Positions 49,372-58,597 are shown, numbered from the stretch's first letter. The stretch is 64,000 nucleotides of DNA from Desulfitibacter sp. BRH_c19 (GCA_001515945.1 LOER01000034.1:124001-188000); one strand, 5' to 3'. Notes: generated by a model from the letters alone, not told the origin. Program-made: numbers and translations.

Positions 49372-50481
49372 TTAGAATGAAAATAAATATCGCAACCCCA
49401 TTATTAAAAGTATTGTGACGATAATAATCAGCCAACCCCTTATGTTACCGAAATTAAGAGTCCAGCCTATTCCAAAACGCTTTTCGATAAATATAGTAGG
49501 GTCATTAGGATTAAAATAAAACTGACCAAGTTTCCAATATATATCATCATCTCTGTCAATTTCCTTTGCATCTTTTCCACTAGCAACCTTTATTCTGCTG
49601 CCACCCTGCCCTGTAAAAACTGATAGGACTATAGCATACAGGACGATGCAGCCTGTAAAACTCAGATTAAGAAAAGTAAGGGTTTTTGGATCAATGTCAA
49701 ATATTAATGATAACTGAACAAAAGCAAATATTAGAACCATAATTGTCCCTGTAAATATGATAAACCCTGACCATTTACGTCTAAAGCTTTGATTTTGAAT
49801 AAGAGATTTTTCCGGATTCGCTGCATTTATCTGTTGTTTAGCTCTAGATATCATACTGTTAATGAAAACAAACAATCCAATCATAAAAATTTGCTGAACA
49901 GGTACCCATAAAACTGTTTTATTGGATTTCTCGATCATATTTGTTGGTTCCCAATTGAACCCATAATGAATAGGGATTCTATTAGGTATCTGCTCAAAAA
50001 ATATAATTGTCATTATTAGAGTAATAAACATTATAAACGTGGGAATTATGAACCACAGGTTTGAATAGGCTATTTTTTTATTTCTAAAACTAGTATCTAC
50101 TACAACTGCTTGAGGCTTGTCTTGAACCCAATTTCGTTCAGATTTTAAATTCTTCATCTGAAAATAGTACTTTAAATAAAGAGCAAACAATGCACCTAGC
50201 AGGATAGCAATGCCACTCATAAAAACATATGTTGCCTGATCTGGATTTGGTGCATTAGATGATAATATTGAAAATATAACTGTAAGTGGAATAAATACCA
50301 AAAAAGCCTGTTTAGAATATATCTTTCTCATATCTCTTAATTCTTTACTGTAGTATATATCTTCAGGAATACTCACACCAAAACTTTCTGTTCTCCTAGT
50401 AAGGTATGGCATAAAACTTATTAAAGCTCCCAAAATAATATAGGTGCTATACATAACTAAAATAACCATTAAGTTTTCCAT
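49372..50481 (-). CDS. DUF1648-domain membrane protein
   Basis: 369 residues, about eight helices. The DUF1648 segment NRIPIHYGFNWEPTNMIEKS lies near 167-186. The C-terminal part (about 300-340) is a soluble stretch rich in aspartate followed by YWKLGQFYFNPNDPTIFIEK and a GWTLNFG motif, as in the DUF5808-type end of related proteins. ATG at 50481 after AAGGGAG, five bases beyond the regulator stop. GntR/YtrA plus DUF1648 pairs are common in Firmicutes; biochemical role unknown. Confidence 0.82.
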   Translation of the reverse strand: MENLMVILVMYSTYIILGALISFMPYLTRRTESFGVSIPEDIYYSKELRDMRKIYSKQAFLVFIPLTVIFSILSSNAPNPDQATYVFMSGIAILLGALFALYLKYYFQMKNLKSERNWVQDKPQAVVVDTSFRNKKIAYSNLWFIIPTFIMFITLIMTIIFFEQIPNRIPIHYGFNWEPTNMIEKSNKTVLWVPVQQIFMIGLFVFINSMISRAKQQINAANPEKSLIQNQSFRRKWSGFIIFTGTIMVLIFAFVQLSLIFDIDPKTLTFLNLSFTGCIVLYAIVLSVFTGQGGSRIKVASGKDAKEIDRDDDIYWKLGQFYFNPNDPTIFIEKRFGIGWTLNFGNIRGWLIIIVTILLIMGLRYLFSF

Positions 50482-50485
50482 ATAT

Positions 50486-50875
50486 TTACTCCCTTCTGCC
50501 CTTTAATACTTCAAAGATTTCATTACAAAGATTTTTAAAATCATCTTCATTCATTCCTCTGCACATGGCTTCGGAAATAATGGGCCTTAATGTATCTCGT
50601 AAATTTTCTAAATAATCTGCAGTTACCTCTGGCATACCATCAGGGTTTATAACAACTCCTTTTTGCCTGTGTATCTGAATAAAACCATCCTGCTTCAGTA
50701 AATTATATGCTTTATTAACTGTATGCATATTTACTCCTAAATCAGAAGCCATATTCCGTACCGAAGGCAAAGGCTCTCCTGGTTTTAAATCTCCTGAAAC
50801 TATTCCTTCTATAATAGTGTTTCTTAGCTGTGTATAGATAGGTGTATCTGATTGTAAGTCAATTTTAATTATCAC
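50486..50875 (-). CDS. GntR-family regulator, YtrA subfamily
   Basis: 129-residue repressor from GTG 50875 (AAAGGAG upstream); an ATG at 50905 lies before the RBS and is unlikely. Winged HTH at about 8-75: TPIYTQLRNTIIEGIVSGDLKPG, LPSVRNMASDLGVNMHTVNKAY, GFIQIHRQKGVVI; a short C-terminal helical dimerisation part completes it. The 39-base perfect palindrome just upstream (50904-50942) is its likely operator, so it autoregulates the three-gene unit. Confidence 0.9.
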   Translation of the reverse strand: MIIKIDLQSDTPIYTQLRNTIIEGIVSGDLKPGEPLPSVRNMASDLGVNMHTVNKAYNLLKQDGFIQIHRQKGVVINPDGMPEVTADYLENLRDTLRPIISEAMCRGMNEDDFKNLCNEIFEVLKGRRE

Positions 50876-50903
50876 GGCAGTCTCCTTTCTTGCCTGTTCT
50901 AAC

Positions 50904-50942
50904 ATATATAACTGTTATATATAATATATAACAGTTATATAT
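50904..50942. promoter_or_regulatory. 39-base perfect palindrome, likely YtrA-type operator
   Basis: Arms 50904-50922 and 50924-50942 are exact complements about base 50923, containing ATAACTGTTAT and ATAACAGTTAT. It is 29 bases upstream of the regulator start. The right arm runs into the direct repeat at 50935-50991. Confidence 0.65.
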
Positions 50943-50991
50943 TAATGTCAATATTAAAAGCCATAGAACTATGAAAATTCTATGGCTAATT
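50935..50991 (+). repeat. Direct repeat, copy 2, right of CPBP/DUF1648/GntR module
   Basis: Matches 48315-48372 at most positions; includes an AGCCATAGAA/TTCTATGGCT hairpin. The pair brackets 2.5 kb containing three genes. Confidence 0.65.
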
Positions 50992-51019
50992 TAGAATTGT
51001 TCAATAAAGCAAATTTCTA

Positions 51020-51112
51020 GGGTTGCCTGTCTACTGCAGAAGGTGCAAGCATTATAGCCTCTATGGAGGTTTTTCCCAACTGAAGAATATGCTCTTCAAG
51101 GCAGTTTTTGTT
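51020..51112 (-). pseudogene. Possible nitroreductase fragment
   Basis: On the minus strand a frame with no good start reads CLEEHILQLGKTSIEAIMLA then PSAVDRQP and a stop. The APSA..RQP pattern recalls the N-terminal flavin-binding region of nitroreductases, but only about 30 codons remain. Short, so uncertain. Confidence 0.25.
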
Positions 51113-51131
51113 AAAAAGTTTAATATTGGTT

Positions 51132-51470
51132 CTACTTGTTAATAAATTCTTCTCGAACAGGTGAAAATACTTCAATTATAAAGGAATTCTCTAATACTTT
51201 CGCTTTATGTTCCACATTTCCTAGGATACACCAAGTATCACCAGCCTTCATTTCATATTCCTTACCATCAATTGTAAACAAAACTTTGCCAGAAACTAAG
51301 AAACCTGTCTGTTCATGTGGATGCTCATGCATAGGTATTACTGCATTTTTTTCTAGTTTGAATTCGCATAATAAGGTTTCCTTACCATATACAACTGCTT
51401 TACGATCTATACCTTCTGTGATCTTAATAAAGCCATTTTCTTCAACTTTGCTAACTCTACACGGAATCAT
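51132..51470 (-). CDS. Small cupin-domain protein
   Basis: 112-residue single cupin barrel. Metal-site motif 1 PMHEHPHEQTGFLVSGKVLF near 46-65 (HxH, E) and motif 2 AGDTWCILGNVEHKAKVLE near 77-95. ATG at 51470 with AGGAG upstream. Follows the dehydratase gene on the same strand with a 63-base gap; may be an isomerase or epimerase for the same hydroxy-acid pathway, or a stress cupin. No function can be assigned by eye. Confidence 0.82.
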   Translation of the reverse strand: MIPCRVSKVEENGFIKITEGIDRKAVVYGKETLLCEFKLEKNAVIPMHEHPHEQTGFLVSGKVLFTIDGKEYEMKAGDTWCILGNVEHKAKVLENSFIIEVFSPVREEFINK

Positions 51471-51533
51471 TTTTTTCAGCTCCTATTTGAATTATTTACC
51501 CTTGCAATAATTTCTTAATTTTATTTTTCCATC

Positions 51534-53237
51534 CTATCTTTCTAAAACCGCTCCTGATGCTGCTGAACTAACCATTTTTGCATATCTTAGTAAATAGCTG
51601 TCTTCAGGCATGTCAGGATGGTTTGATATGCCTGCTTTTCGTCTGGCATCTATCGCTTCTTTAGATTCCCAGATTGCCTTTCTTTCAGCTAATACATCTT
51701 GAGAAACTTCTAACTCAATTATTCCATCATTAAGATTAAAGTTAATTATATCGCCATCTTCGATGAGTACAATAGGTCCTCCTTCTGCTGCCTCAGGTGA
51801 TACATGACCAATGGCAGCTCCTCTAGTTGCACCTGAGAAACGTCCATCAGTAACTAAAGCTACTGTTTTCTCTAGCCCCATTCCAAATAATGCCGCTGTT
51901 GCAGTAACCATTTCCCTCATGCCTGGACCACCCTTAGGCCCCTCATATCGAACAACAATGACTTCGCCTGGATTAACAGCACTTGCAAACAGGGCATCTA
52001 AAGCCTCTCTCTCGGAATTAAAACACCTCGCTGGTCCTCTATGGCTTAGCATTTCTGGTAGTACTCCACCTCTTTTGCAGATAGCTCCCATTGGAGCTAG
52101 GCTTCCTTTAAGGTGGACCAATCCACCATTATGGGAATAAGGATCATCACAAGTTCTTATAACATCTGCATCAACAACTTTAGCCTTTGCTACATTTTCT
52201 CCAAGTGTCTTTCCTGTTACAGTAAGGCTGTTCGCATTAATAACTCCTAGCTCAATCAACTGTTTTACAACGGCAGCTACACCACCTGCTCGATCAAAAT
52301 CTTCTGGAAAATGCTTTCCAGCTGGTTTCATTTTTACTATTTGAGGAACCTTGTTAGCATAATCATTGAATTTATCTAGATTCAGCTTAAGTCCAGCACT
52401 ATGTGCTATCGCTGGCAGATGCAAAGCAGTATTTGTTGAACCCCCTATTGCCATATTTACTGCGATTGCGTTTTCAATAGCTTCCATAGTAATTATATCC
52501 CGTGGCTTTATATTATTTTTCAGTAATTCCATTACTTGCATACCTGCCATTTTTGCAAGTCCTACTCTTTTGCCAGTTACGGCCATTACATTTCCTGAGC
52601 CTGGCAAAGCCATTCCCATTACTTCGGTTAATATGTTCATCGTATTGGCTGTTCCCAATAAATTACAAGAGCCTGCCCCAGGAAGAGCTACAGATTCTAA
52701 TTCATGAAGTTTCTCTTCACTCATTTCTCCTCTTTTTACGCGCCCTATACATTCATAAACGTCAGGTAGGCTAACCTTGTTTCCATTCCAGCAACCCGCA
52801 TACATGGGACCACCGCTTACTATTACAGTTGGAATATTTAAGCGTGCTGCTGCCATTAAAACAGCAGGACTAATTTTATCACAATTTGTTACTAGCACCA
52901 TAGCATCTAAAGCATGACCCATTACCATAATTTCTATAGAATCAACAATATGTTCCCTACTAGCTAAAGGGTACAGCATTCCTACATGCCTTTGAGCCAA
53001 CCCATCACATGCTCCAATAATTGGAAACTCCATTGGGGTTCCTCCACCCATACGCACCCCATCTTTTACAGCTTGAGTTATCGTATTTAGATGGATATTA
53101 CCAGCATGCATTTCATTAAAACCATTTGCCACTCCTACTAGTGGTCTTTCCATTTCTTCAGGAATGAAACCCATTGAGTGAAACATCATTCTGTTAGTTG
53201 CATTTTCCACGCCCTTAAGCATTATATGGCTTCTCAT
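51534..53237 (-). CDS. IlvD/Edd-family dehydratase (first paralogue)
   Basis: 567 residues, dehydrating a 2,3-dihydroxy acid to a 2-keto acid with an Fe-S cluster. [33 protein letters not shown] near 115-134 and [15 protein letters not shown] near 190-204 supply two cluster cysteines; the first cluster Cys position of PCN-type enzymes is Gly ([10 protein letters not shown]), so it is not the [2Fe-2S] PCN class. C-terminal [11 protein letters not shown] and [10 protein letters not shown] are conserved. ATG at 53237 after GGGAGG. Less like true IlvD than the copy at 55090 and next to an HpcH aldolase: a sugar- or hydroxy-acid dehydratase is likely. Confidence 0.87.
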   Translation of the reverse strand: MRSHIMLKGVENATNRMMFHSMGFIPEEMERPLVGVANGFNEMHAGNIHLNTITQAVKDGVRMGGGTPMEFPIIGACDGLAQRHVGMLYPLASREHIVDSIEIMVMGHALDAMVLVTNCDKISPAVLMAAARLNIPTVIVSGGPMYAGCWNGNKVSLPDVYECIGRVKRGEMSEEKLHELESVALPGAGSCNLLGTANTMNILTEVMGMALPGSGNVMAVTGKRVGLAKMAGMQVMELLKNNIKPRDIITMEAIENAIAVNMAIGGSTNTALHLPAIAHSAGLKLNLDKFNDYANKVPQIVKMKPAGKHFPEDFDRAGGVAAVVKQLIELGVINANSLTVTGKTLGENVAKAKVVDADVIRTCDDPYSHNGGLVHLKGSLAPMGAICKRGGVLPEMLSHRGPARCFNSEREALDALFASAVNPGEVIVVRYEGPKGGPGMREMVTATAALFGMGLEKTVALVTDGRFSGATRGAAIGHVSPEAAEGGPIVLIEDGDIINFNLNDGIIELEVSQDVLAERKAIWESKEAIDARRKAGISNHPDMPEDSYLLRYAKMVSSAASGAVLER

Positions 53238-53294
53238 CTTAAAACCCTCCCATTCTTTGCGTGAACTCGATTATTTATTTCAAATCATATATCT

Positions 53295-54050
53295 TTAGTC
53301 TTGAAAGCTTTCTTTTAATTTAGAGCAAGCATCATAGAAGACTTTGGTATCAACAGATAATGAAAACATTTTAATGCCCTTTTGCTTCCATTCATCTAAA
53401 CCTTGGCTATTCACAAAAAACATTCCTAATGATATCCCATATTGATGACCGATCTCCACCATCTTATCAACTTCATCTAATACTTCTCTATGATTAATCT
53501 GCCCTGGTAGACCTAATGACTGAGACAAATCATATGGCCCAATGGTAATGGCATCAACTCCTGATACCTGTGCAATATCTTTGAAATTTCTTACTCCCTC
53601 TACCCCCTCTACAAGCAAAACTATAGATGTTTTCTCATTCGCTATTTCAACATAATCTGCTCCATCCACAGCGCCGTACGTGTTAGCTCGTACAAATGGA
53701 TTCACACCCCTGTTGCCTATTGGTGAAAATTTTGAATATTTAACGGCTTTTTCTGCGTCTTCTTTGGTAAAAATCCCTGGAATAATGATTCCTTCGGCAC
53801 CCATATCAAGTGCCTTGGATATTTGAACCTGTTCATTAGAGGCAACCCTGATCAATGGTGATATAGTTGAAGACGATGCAGCCCTTACCATGTTTAATGC
53901 AGCCATACTCTCATAGCTGCCATGTTCTAAATCGATTACTCCGTAGTCAAATCCAACATACCCTAATATTTCCATTATTTCTGGTACAGGACATAATAAA
54001 AACATTCCTAAAAGATGATCTTTTTGTTTAAGCTTATCTTTAAATAACAT
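53295..54050 (-). CDS. HpcH/HpaI-family 2-keto-4-hydroxy acid aldolase
   Basis: 251-residue metal-dependent class II pyruvate aldolase. FDYGVIDLEHGSYES near 33-47, ISPLIRVASNEQVQISKALD near 63-82, GAEGIIIPGIFTKEDAEKAV near 84-103, LLVEGVEGVRNF (metal Glu) near 145-156, and DAITIGPYDLSQSLG (metal Asp) near 165-179. It cleaves a 2-keto-4-hydroxy acid into pyruvate and an aldehyde. ATG at 54050 with AGAGGGG. Between the two IlvD paralogues, it is the natural step after dehydration of a sugar acid or branched hydroxy acid. Confidence 0.9.
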   Translation of the reverse strand: MLFKDKLKQKDHLLGMFLLCPVPEIMEILGYVGFDYGVIDLEHGSYESMAALNMVRAASSSTISPLIRVASNEQVQISKALDMGAEGIIIPGIFTKEDAEKAVKYSKFSPIGNRGVNPFVRANTYGAVDGADYVEIANEKTSIVLLVEGVEGVRNFKDIAQVSGVDAITIGPYDLSQSLGLPGQINHREVLDEVDKMVEIGHQYGISLGMFFVNSQGLDEWKQKGIKMFSLSVDTKVFYDACSKLKESFQD

Positions 54051-54099
54051 AATTTATTTCCCCTCTTTACGTTACTTATTTTACCAGGCAGAAGTTTTT

Positions 54100-54144
54100 A
54101 AAGAGGGGTTCTCTACTCAAACATCTTGATAGAGAACCCCCTTT
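54100..54144. terminator. Strong hairpin after panB
   Basis: AAAGAGGGGTTCTCTA (54100-54115) and TAGAGAACCCCCTTT (54130-54144) pair with one mismatch; T-rich on the minus-strand exit side (CTTTAAAAACTT). It probably ends the ilvD2-panB transcript or attenuates it before the aldolase gene. Confidence 0.7.
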
Positions 54145-54151
54145 ATAACGA

Positions 54152-54176
54152 AATGTCAATTTGTCAAGCCTGACCC
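54152..54176 (+). repeat. GTCARGCCTGAC repeat, copy 2
   Basis: AATGTCAATTTGTCAAGCCTGACCC, one base different from 48380-48404. Directly followed by the tandem array below. Confidence 0.6.
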
Positions 54177-54199
54177 TAATAAAGCCTGACCCTAATAAA
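54166..54199 (+). repeat. Tandem 16-base repeat overlapping the panB stop
   Basis: AAGCCTGACCCTAATA occurs twice in a row and a third, truncated unit AAGCCT follows. The panB stop codon (54192-54194) falls within it, so the gene's last codons are partly repeat-derived. Confidence 0.65.
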
Positions 54200-55025
54200 G
54201 CCTTTCCAAATCTTCATCCTTCATGGTAAACTCGTGCTTTTTTTCTGGAAATTGGCCTTCATCTATTTCAGTACACCATGTATCAAATATATCTACCATT
54301 TGCTGTCCCATCTGAGCATATTGCTTTACAAATTTAGGCACAAATTTGTTAAATATCCCTAGAAGATCATATGCATTTAGGTTTTGACCAGTAGTATATG
54401 GGCCAGCCCCACAACCAATTGTAGGAATTGATAGTTTTTCATCAATTAACTTAGCTAAACCTGTTGGTAAGCACTCCAGAACAATTGCAAATGCTCCTGC
54501 TTCTTCTAAAGCTAAGGCTTCCTTCACAAGCTTTTCTGCTGCCTCTACGCTTTTACCTTGAACTTTAAAACCACCAACTAGAGCTGCTGTTTGTGGGGTT
54601 AATCCAATATGAGCAATTACAGGTATACCTGCATCAGCAACTGCTCTTACCCTTTCAACAACCTTCATGCCACCTTCCATCTTAACACAGTCTGCACCTA
54701 CTTTTAGTAAAGTGCCAGCATTTCTTATAGCTTCTTCTGTGTTCACCTGATATGACAAAAATGGCATATCTCCTACTATAAATGTGTTAGGAGCTCCCTT
54801 TTTTACTGCTTTTACATGGTAAATAACATCTTCAATATTAACTGGAACTGTTCCCTCGTGCCCTTGAATTACCATCCCGAGCGAATCCCCAACTAATATG
54901 AGCTCTGCTTTTGATTGATCTACCATGGATGCCATGGGATAGTCATAAACTGTAATCATCTTAAATTTCTTGCCTAGATTCTTCATCTCGAGAATTCCTG
55001 GAATTGTTACCTTTTTCTTAGCCAA
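54192..55025 (-). CDS. panB: Ketopantoate hydroxymethyltransferase
   Basis: 277-residue TIM-barrel enzyme transferring a hydroxymethyl group from methylene-THF to 2-ketoisovalerate (reversible). Motifs: MITVYDYPMASMVDQSKAEL near 22-41, LILVGDSLGMVIQGHEGT near 40-57 (Mg Asp), GDMPFLSYQVN near 82-92, GADCVKMEGG near 109-118, AHIGLTPQTAALVGGFKVQG near 139-158, IVLECLP (catalytic Glu), TIGCGAGP. TTG start at 55025 after AAGGAGG. No panC or panD is present; flanked by IlvD paralogues and a TRAP transporter, so a catabolic or alternative role is possible. Its 3' end overlaps a tandem repeat. Confidence 0.92.
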   Translation of the reverse strand: MAKKKVTIPGILEMKNLGKKFKMITVYDYPMASMVDQSKAELILVGDSLGMVIQGHEGTVPVNIEDVIYHVKAVKKGAPNTFIVGDMPFLSYQVNTEEAIRNAGTLLKVGADCVKMEGGMKVVERVRAVADAGIPVIAHIGLTPQTAALVGGFKVQGKSVEAAEKLVKEALALEEAGAFAIVLECLPTGLAKLIDEKLSIPTIGCGAGPYTTGQNLNAYDLLGIFNKFVPKFVKQYAQMGQQMVDIFDTWCTEIDEGQFPEKKHEFTMKDEDLERLY

Positions 55026-55089
55026 AATATTTACCTCCTTAACCAGTAATTTAAATGATTATTCATACCACTTTGAGCAAATGAACCTT

Positions 55090-56754
55090 TTACCTTTTAA
55101 AGACTGCCCCAGCCATTGCGGAAGTGACCTGTTTTTCATATCTATCCAAATAGCTTCCCTTTTGTACATTAGGAATTCGCTTTACCCATTTTGCTTTCCT
55201 CTTTGCCAACTCCTCATCACTAACCTCTAGGGTTAGTATTCCTGCAGGAATGTCTATAATGATAGTATCTCCTTCTTCAACTAAAGCAAGTGGGCCGCCT
55301 TCAGCTGCCTCAGGAGAAATATGTCCAATTGCTGCACCAGAAGTTCCACCTGAAAATCTTCCATCAGTTATAAGTCCAACCTGCTTATCTAATCCCATAC
55401 CTACTATTGCTGCAGTAGGTGTAAGCATCTCCCTCATTCCAGGACCACCTTTGGGACCTTCATATCTAACAACCACAATATCACCAGGATATATTTTTCC
55501 TTCATAAATAGCAGCAACTGCTGGTTCCTCCTGATCAAATACCCTAGCTGGACCTCTATGGTTTAGCATCTCTGGTGCTACAGCAGCACTTTTACATACT
55601 GAACCTTCTGGTGCTAAGTTTCCATATAAAAGTTGGATACCACCTGTAGCTGAATATGGGTTATCCATGGGTCTAATAACATTTGCATCTATTACTTTTA
55701 TACCTTTCACATTTTCAAACACCGTCTTTGCACTAACTGTAATCATATCCTTGTGTAGAAGTCCTGCTTCACAAAGTTGAGCCATAACTGCGGAAACACC
55801 ACCAGCCCTATGAACATCTGCTGGGTAATGCCCTCCCCTGGCAGGCTTCATTTTAACAAGATGTGGTACTTTCTTTGCCCTGTCAGCAAAGCTATTAATA
55901 TCGAAATCAATATCCGCCTCATGAGCTAACGCTGTAAAGTGCAAAACTGTATTTGTTGACCCTCCAATTGCAAGATCTACACTAATAGCATTTTCCAATG
56001 ATTTAGCAGTTACAATATCTCTAGGTAAAAGATTCTTTTTATATAGTTCCATGATTTTATGCCCGGTCCTTTTTGCTAATGCTACTCTTTGTCCTGATAC
56101 TGCTGGTATAGTACTTCCCGGCAAACACATTCCAAGTGCTTCAGTCAAAAAGTTCATTGAATTTGCTGTGCCAAGTAGGTTACAAGCCCCACATCCAGGT
56201 AGTGCTTCTTTCTCAATCCTTGCCAATTCTTCGTTGGTCATAATTCCCCTAGCAACATCCCCTTGGGCTGCCATAAGGTCCGAATAACCCACTTCATTGC
56301 CATCTATACATCCAGTAGCCATTGGTCCGCCACTAATCATAATAGCAGGAATATTTAATCTAACTGCTGCCATTAACATTCCTGGAGTTACCTTGTCACA
56401 GTTTGTAATTAGAACCATTGCATCATATGAATGGGCATTTACCATTACTTCAATGGAATCTGCTATTAGCTCTCTACTTGCCAAAGGATAATGCATTCCA
56501 TAATTGCCTTGAGCAATACCATCGCATATACCAATAGTTGGAAACTCTATGGGAGTTCCCCCTGCTGCAATTACTCCTTCTCTAACTGCCTTTGCAATGC
56601 TATCTAGATGAGTATGCCCGGGCATAGTTTCATTTTGGGAATTTACAATTGCAACTAAAGGTTTATCCAACTCTTCAGGCAAAAAGCCCATGGAATAATA
56701 TAGAGCTCTATGGGTAGCCCTTTCTAAACCCTTAGTAGTAACATGACTTCGCAT
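55090..56754 (-). CDS. Dihydroxyacid dehydratase (IlvD family, second paralogue)
   Basis: 554-residue dehydratase close to canonical IlvD: NSQNETMPGHTHLDSIAKAV near 38-57 (the PGH class typical of oxygen-labile [4Fe-4S] enzymes), GICDGIAQGNYGM, LITNCDKVTPGMLMAAVRLN near 115-134, [15 protein letters not shown] near 190-204, [40 protein letters not shown]. Dehydrates 2,3-dihydroxyisovalerate-type acids; 2-ketoisovalerate, its product, is the PanB substrate/product, which fits the adjacent panB. ATG at 56754 after AAGGAGG. Whether it is biosynthetic or catabolic is unclear; no other ilv gene is near. Confidence 0.88.
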   Translation of the reverse strand: MRSHVTTKGLERATHRALYYSMGFLPEELDKPLVAIVNSQNETMPGHTHLDSIAKAVREGVIAAGGTPIEFPTIGICDGIAQGNYGMHYPLASRELIADSIEVMVNAHSYDAMVLITNCDKVTPGMLMAAVRLNIPAIMISGGPMATGCIDGNEVGYSDLMAAQGDVARGIMTNEELARIEKEALPGCGACNLLGTANSMNFLTEALGMCLPGSTIPAVSGQRVALAKRTGHKIMELYKKNLLPRDIVTAKSLENAISVDLAIGGSTNTVLHFTALAHEADIDFDINSFADRAKKVPHLVKMKPARGGHYPADVHRAGGVSAVMAQLCEAGLLHKDMITVSAKTVFENVKGIKVIDANVIRPMDNPYSATGGIQLLYGNLAPEGSVCKSAAVAPEMLNHRGPARVFDQEEPAVAAIYEGKIYPGDIVVVRYEGPKGGPGMREMLTPTAAIVGMGLDKQVGLITDGRFSGGTSGAAIGHISPEAAEGGPLALVEEGDTIIIDIPAGILTLEVSDEELAKRKAKWVKRIPNVQKGSYLDRYEKQVTSAMAGAVFKR

Positions 56755-56793
56755 TATATTTGCCTCCTTATTACTTAGTTTAAATTGTATTTA

Positions 56794-58074
56794 TTATTTG
56801 CCCAACAAATTAGGTAACCACATAATAACATCTGAAAAGTAAGTTAGCATTAAAAGTATCCCAACTAATACTAAGAAATAAGGAATAATCCGCTTACTTA
56901 TTTGTTCAATAGATACCTTAGATATTCCACTAGCCACGAAAAGATTTACTGCCATAGGTGGAGTAATCATCCCAACAGATGTATTTATAATTATTATTAG
57001 ACCCAGAGCAACGGGATGAATTCCAAGCTGCATTGCCAATGGAAGCAATATTGGAGTCATCAAAAGAATAATTGATTGGGTTTCGAGGAAACACCCTAAT
57101 AATAACAAACTTATATTTATCATTATGAAAATAATATATTTATTTTGAAAGGAATCCAGCATAAACCCTGCAATCTGGCCAGGAACGCCAGCACTTGTCA
57201 TAAGCCATGAGAATGATGATGATACTGCTACAATAAATAATACAATTGCAGTACTTGTAGCAGACTTTGCAAAAATACCTCTGAGCTCAGAATACTTTAA
57301 TTCCCTATAGATAAACTTACTTACTAAAAATGCATAGACACAGGAGACTGCTGCTGCCTCTGTGGGTGTAAAAATTCCCCCGTATATTCCGCCCAAAATA
57401 ATTACAGGCATTAGCAACGCCCAAATAGCCTCTCTAAAAGATTTAAACAAATTGACAAAACCAATGGTATCCGTGCCACTTTTCTCATATTTGCTACACG
57501 TAATGACACTAACTAGAATTATTCCAGATGCTAATAATAATCCTGGCACTATACCTGCAATAAACATTGAACCTACAGATACCGAAGCTACTACAGCATA
57601 CGTAATCATTGATATACTTGGCGGAATAACAACTCCAAGAGTACCTGATGCTGCTGCAATAGCTGCAGCCTTATCCTTTGGATAACCTGCCTTAGTCATG
57701 GCAGGTATCATTAATCCACCTATAGCAGCTACAGTAGCTGGGTTTGAGCCTGATATAGCCCCAAAAAAAGCTGAGGCTGTAGTTGTAATAATTGAAAGGC
57801 TGGCAGGTAATTTACCAAGTAAGGCCTTTGCAAAGTTTATGAGTCTTTTTGAAATACCTCCCCGTTCCATTAAATCTCCAGCCAATATAAAGAAAGGTAC
57901 CGCCATAAATGGAAAGTTATCTACTGCTGTAAACATTCTTTGAGCTATAATCATGCTTGAAGTTGTGGTATCAACAAATGTTAAAGCAGCTAAAACTGCC
58001 ATACCCATAGAGATACCAATAGGCACATTAATAATTAACATTAATAATAGTGTTCCAAAAAGTACTAGGGCCAT
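56794..58074 (-). CDS. dctM: TRAP transporter large membrane subunit
   Basis: 426 residues, about twelve helices, of the DctM family. N-terminal LFGTLLLMLIINVPIGISMG, ALLGKLPASLSIITTTASAFFGAISGSNPATVAAIGG near 85-120, MTKAGYPKDKAAAIAAASGT near 129-148, and IIINTSVGMITPPMAVNLFVASGIS near 360-384 are diagnostic. ATG at 58074 directly adjoins the DctQ stop. Imports a C4-dicarboxylate, sugar acid or similar acid using the ion gradient. Confidence 0.94.
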   Translation of the reverse strand: MALVLFGTLLLMLIINVPIGISMGMAVLAALTFVDTTTSSMIIAQRMFTAVDNFPFMAVPFFILAGDLMERGGISKRLINFAKALLGKLPASLSIITTTASAFFGAISGSNPATVAAIGGLMIPAMTKAGYPKDKAAAIAAASGTLGVVIPPSISMITYAVVASVSVGSMFIAGIVPGLLLASGIILVSVITCSKYEKSGTDTIGFVNLFKSFREAIWALLMPVIILGGIYGGIFTPTEAAAVSCVYAFLVSKFIYRELKYSELRGIFAKSATSTAIVLFIVAVSSSFSWLMTSAGVPGQIAGFMLDSFQNKYIIFIMINISLLLLGCFLETQSIILLMTPILLPLAMQLGIHPVALGLIIIINTSVGMITPPMAVNLFVASGISKVSIEQISKRIIPYFLVLVGILLMLTYFSDVIMWLPNLLGK

Positions 58075-58575
58075 TTATTTCACCACCTTATCTACATCCA
58101 TAAGCTTATTCTCTTTCCATTGAATTACAATATATTGAATTGACCTAAGTGCCATTAATGAGCAACCTATGGGTATAGCAGCATATGCTATCCAAATAGG
58201 TATGCCTAAAGAAGGTGAACTTTGCCCCATGGCCATTTGGGCTTTAATTAGATTTATCGCTAGACTAACAACCGTAGAACAAAACACGATAATAACAATT
58301 GTTCTCAAAATCTTAAAGTATTTATGAACTTTCTCCGGCATGAGTTTATAGAAAACCTCAACAGCAAAGTGCGAATTTTTCTTTGCTCCTGTACCTATTC
58401 CCAAGTAAATAATCCATATCATCATGTATCTAGCTAGCTCTTCAGCCCACGAAATTGTCATAAAACCTGTGTACCTAAAAAAGGTGGCTATGAATACTAG
58501 CAAGACCATTAAAGGAAGTAAAATGACAATAAGATTCTCCTCGAAATTATCAATAAAACTTGCTATCTTATTCAT
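58075..58575 (-). CDS. dctQ: TRAP transporter small membrane subunit
   Basis: 166-residue four-helix DctQ protein: LPLMVLLVFIATFFRYTGF near 19-37, TISWAEELARYMMIWIIYLGIGTGAKKNSHFAVEVF near 39-74, two further helices at about 88-108 and 122-146. The WAEELARY segment and four-helix layout are typical. ATG at 58575 after AAAAGGAG. Works with DctM; separated from DctP by a strong hairpin. Confidence 0.93.
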   Translation of the reverse strand: MNKIASFIDNFEENLIVILLPLMVLLVFIATFFRYTGFMTISWAEELARYMMIWIIYLGIGTGAKKNSHFAVEVFYKLMPEKVHKYFKILRTIVIIVFCSTVVSLAINLIKAQMAMGQSSPSLGIPIWIAYAAIPIGCSLMALRSIQYIVIQWKENKLMDVDKVVK

Positions 58576-58597
58576 TAGCTTACTCCTTTTACCAATT

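Noticed and set aside
51534-56754. Missing Fe-S cysteine as a sign that the IlvD proteins are inactive
   Set aside because: The PGH-type first segment without that Cys is normal in the oxygen-labile IlvD class; the other cluster cysteines are intact.
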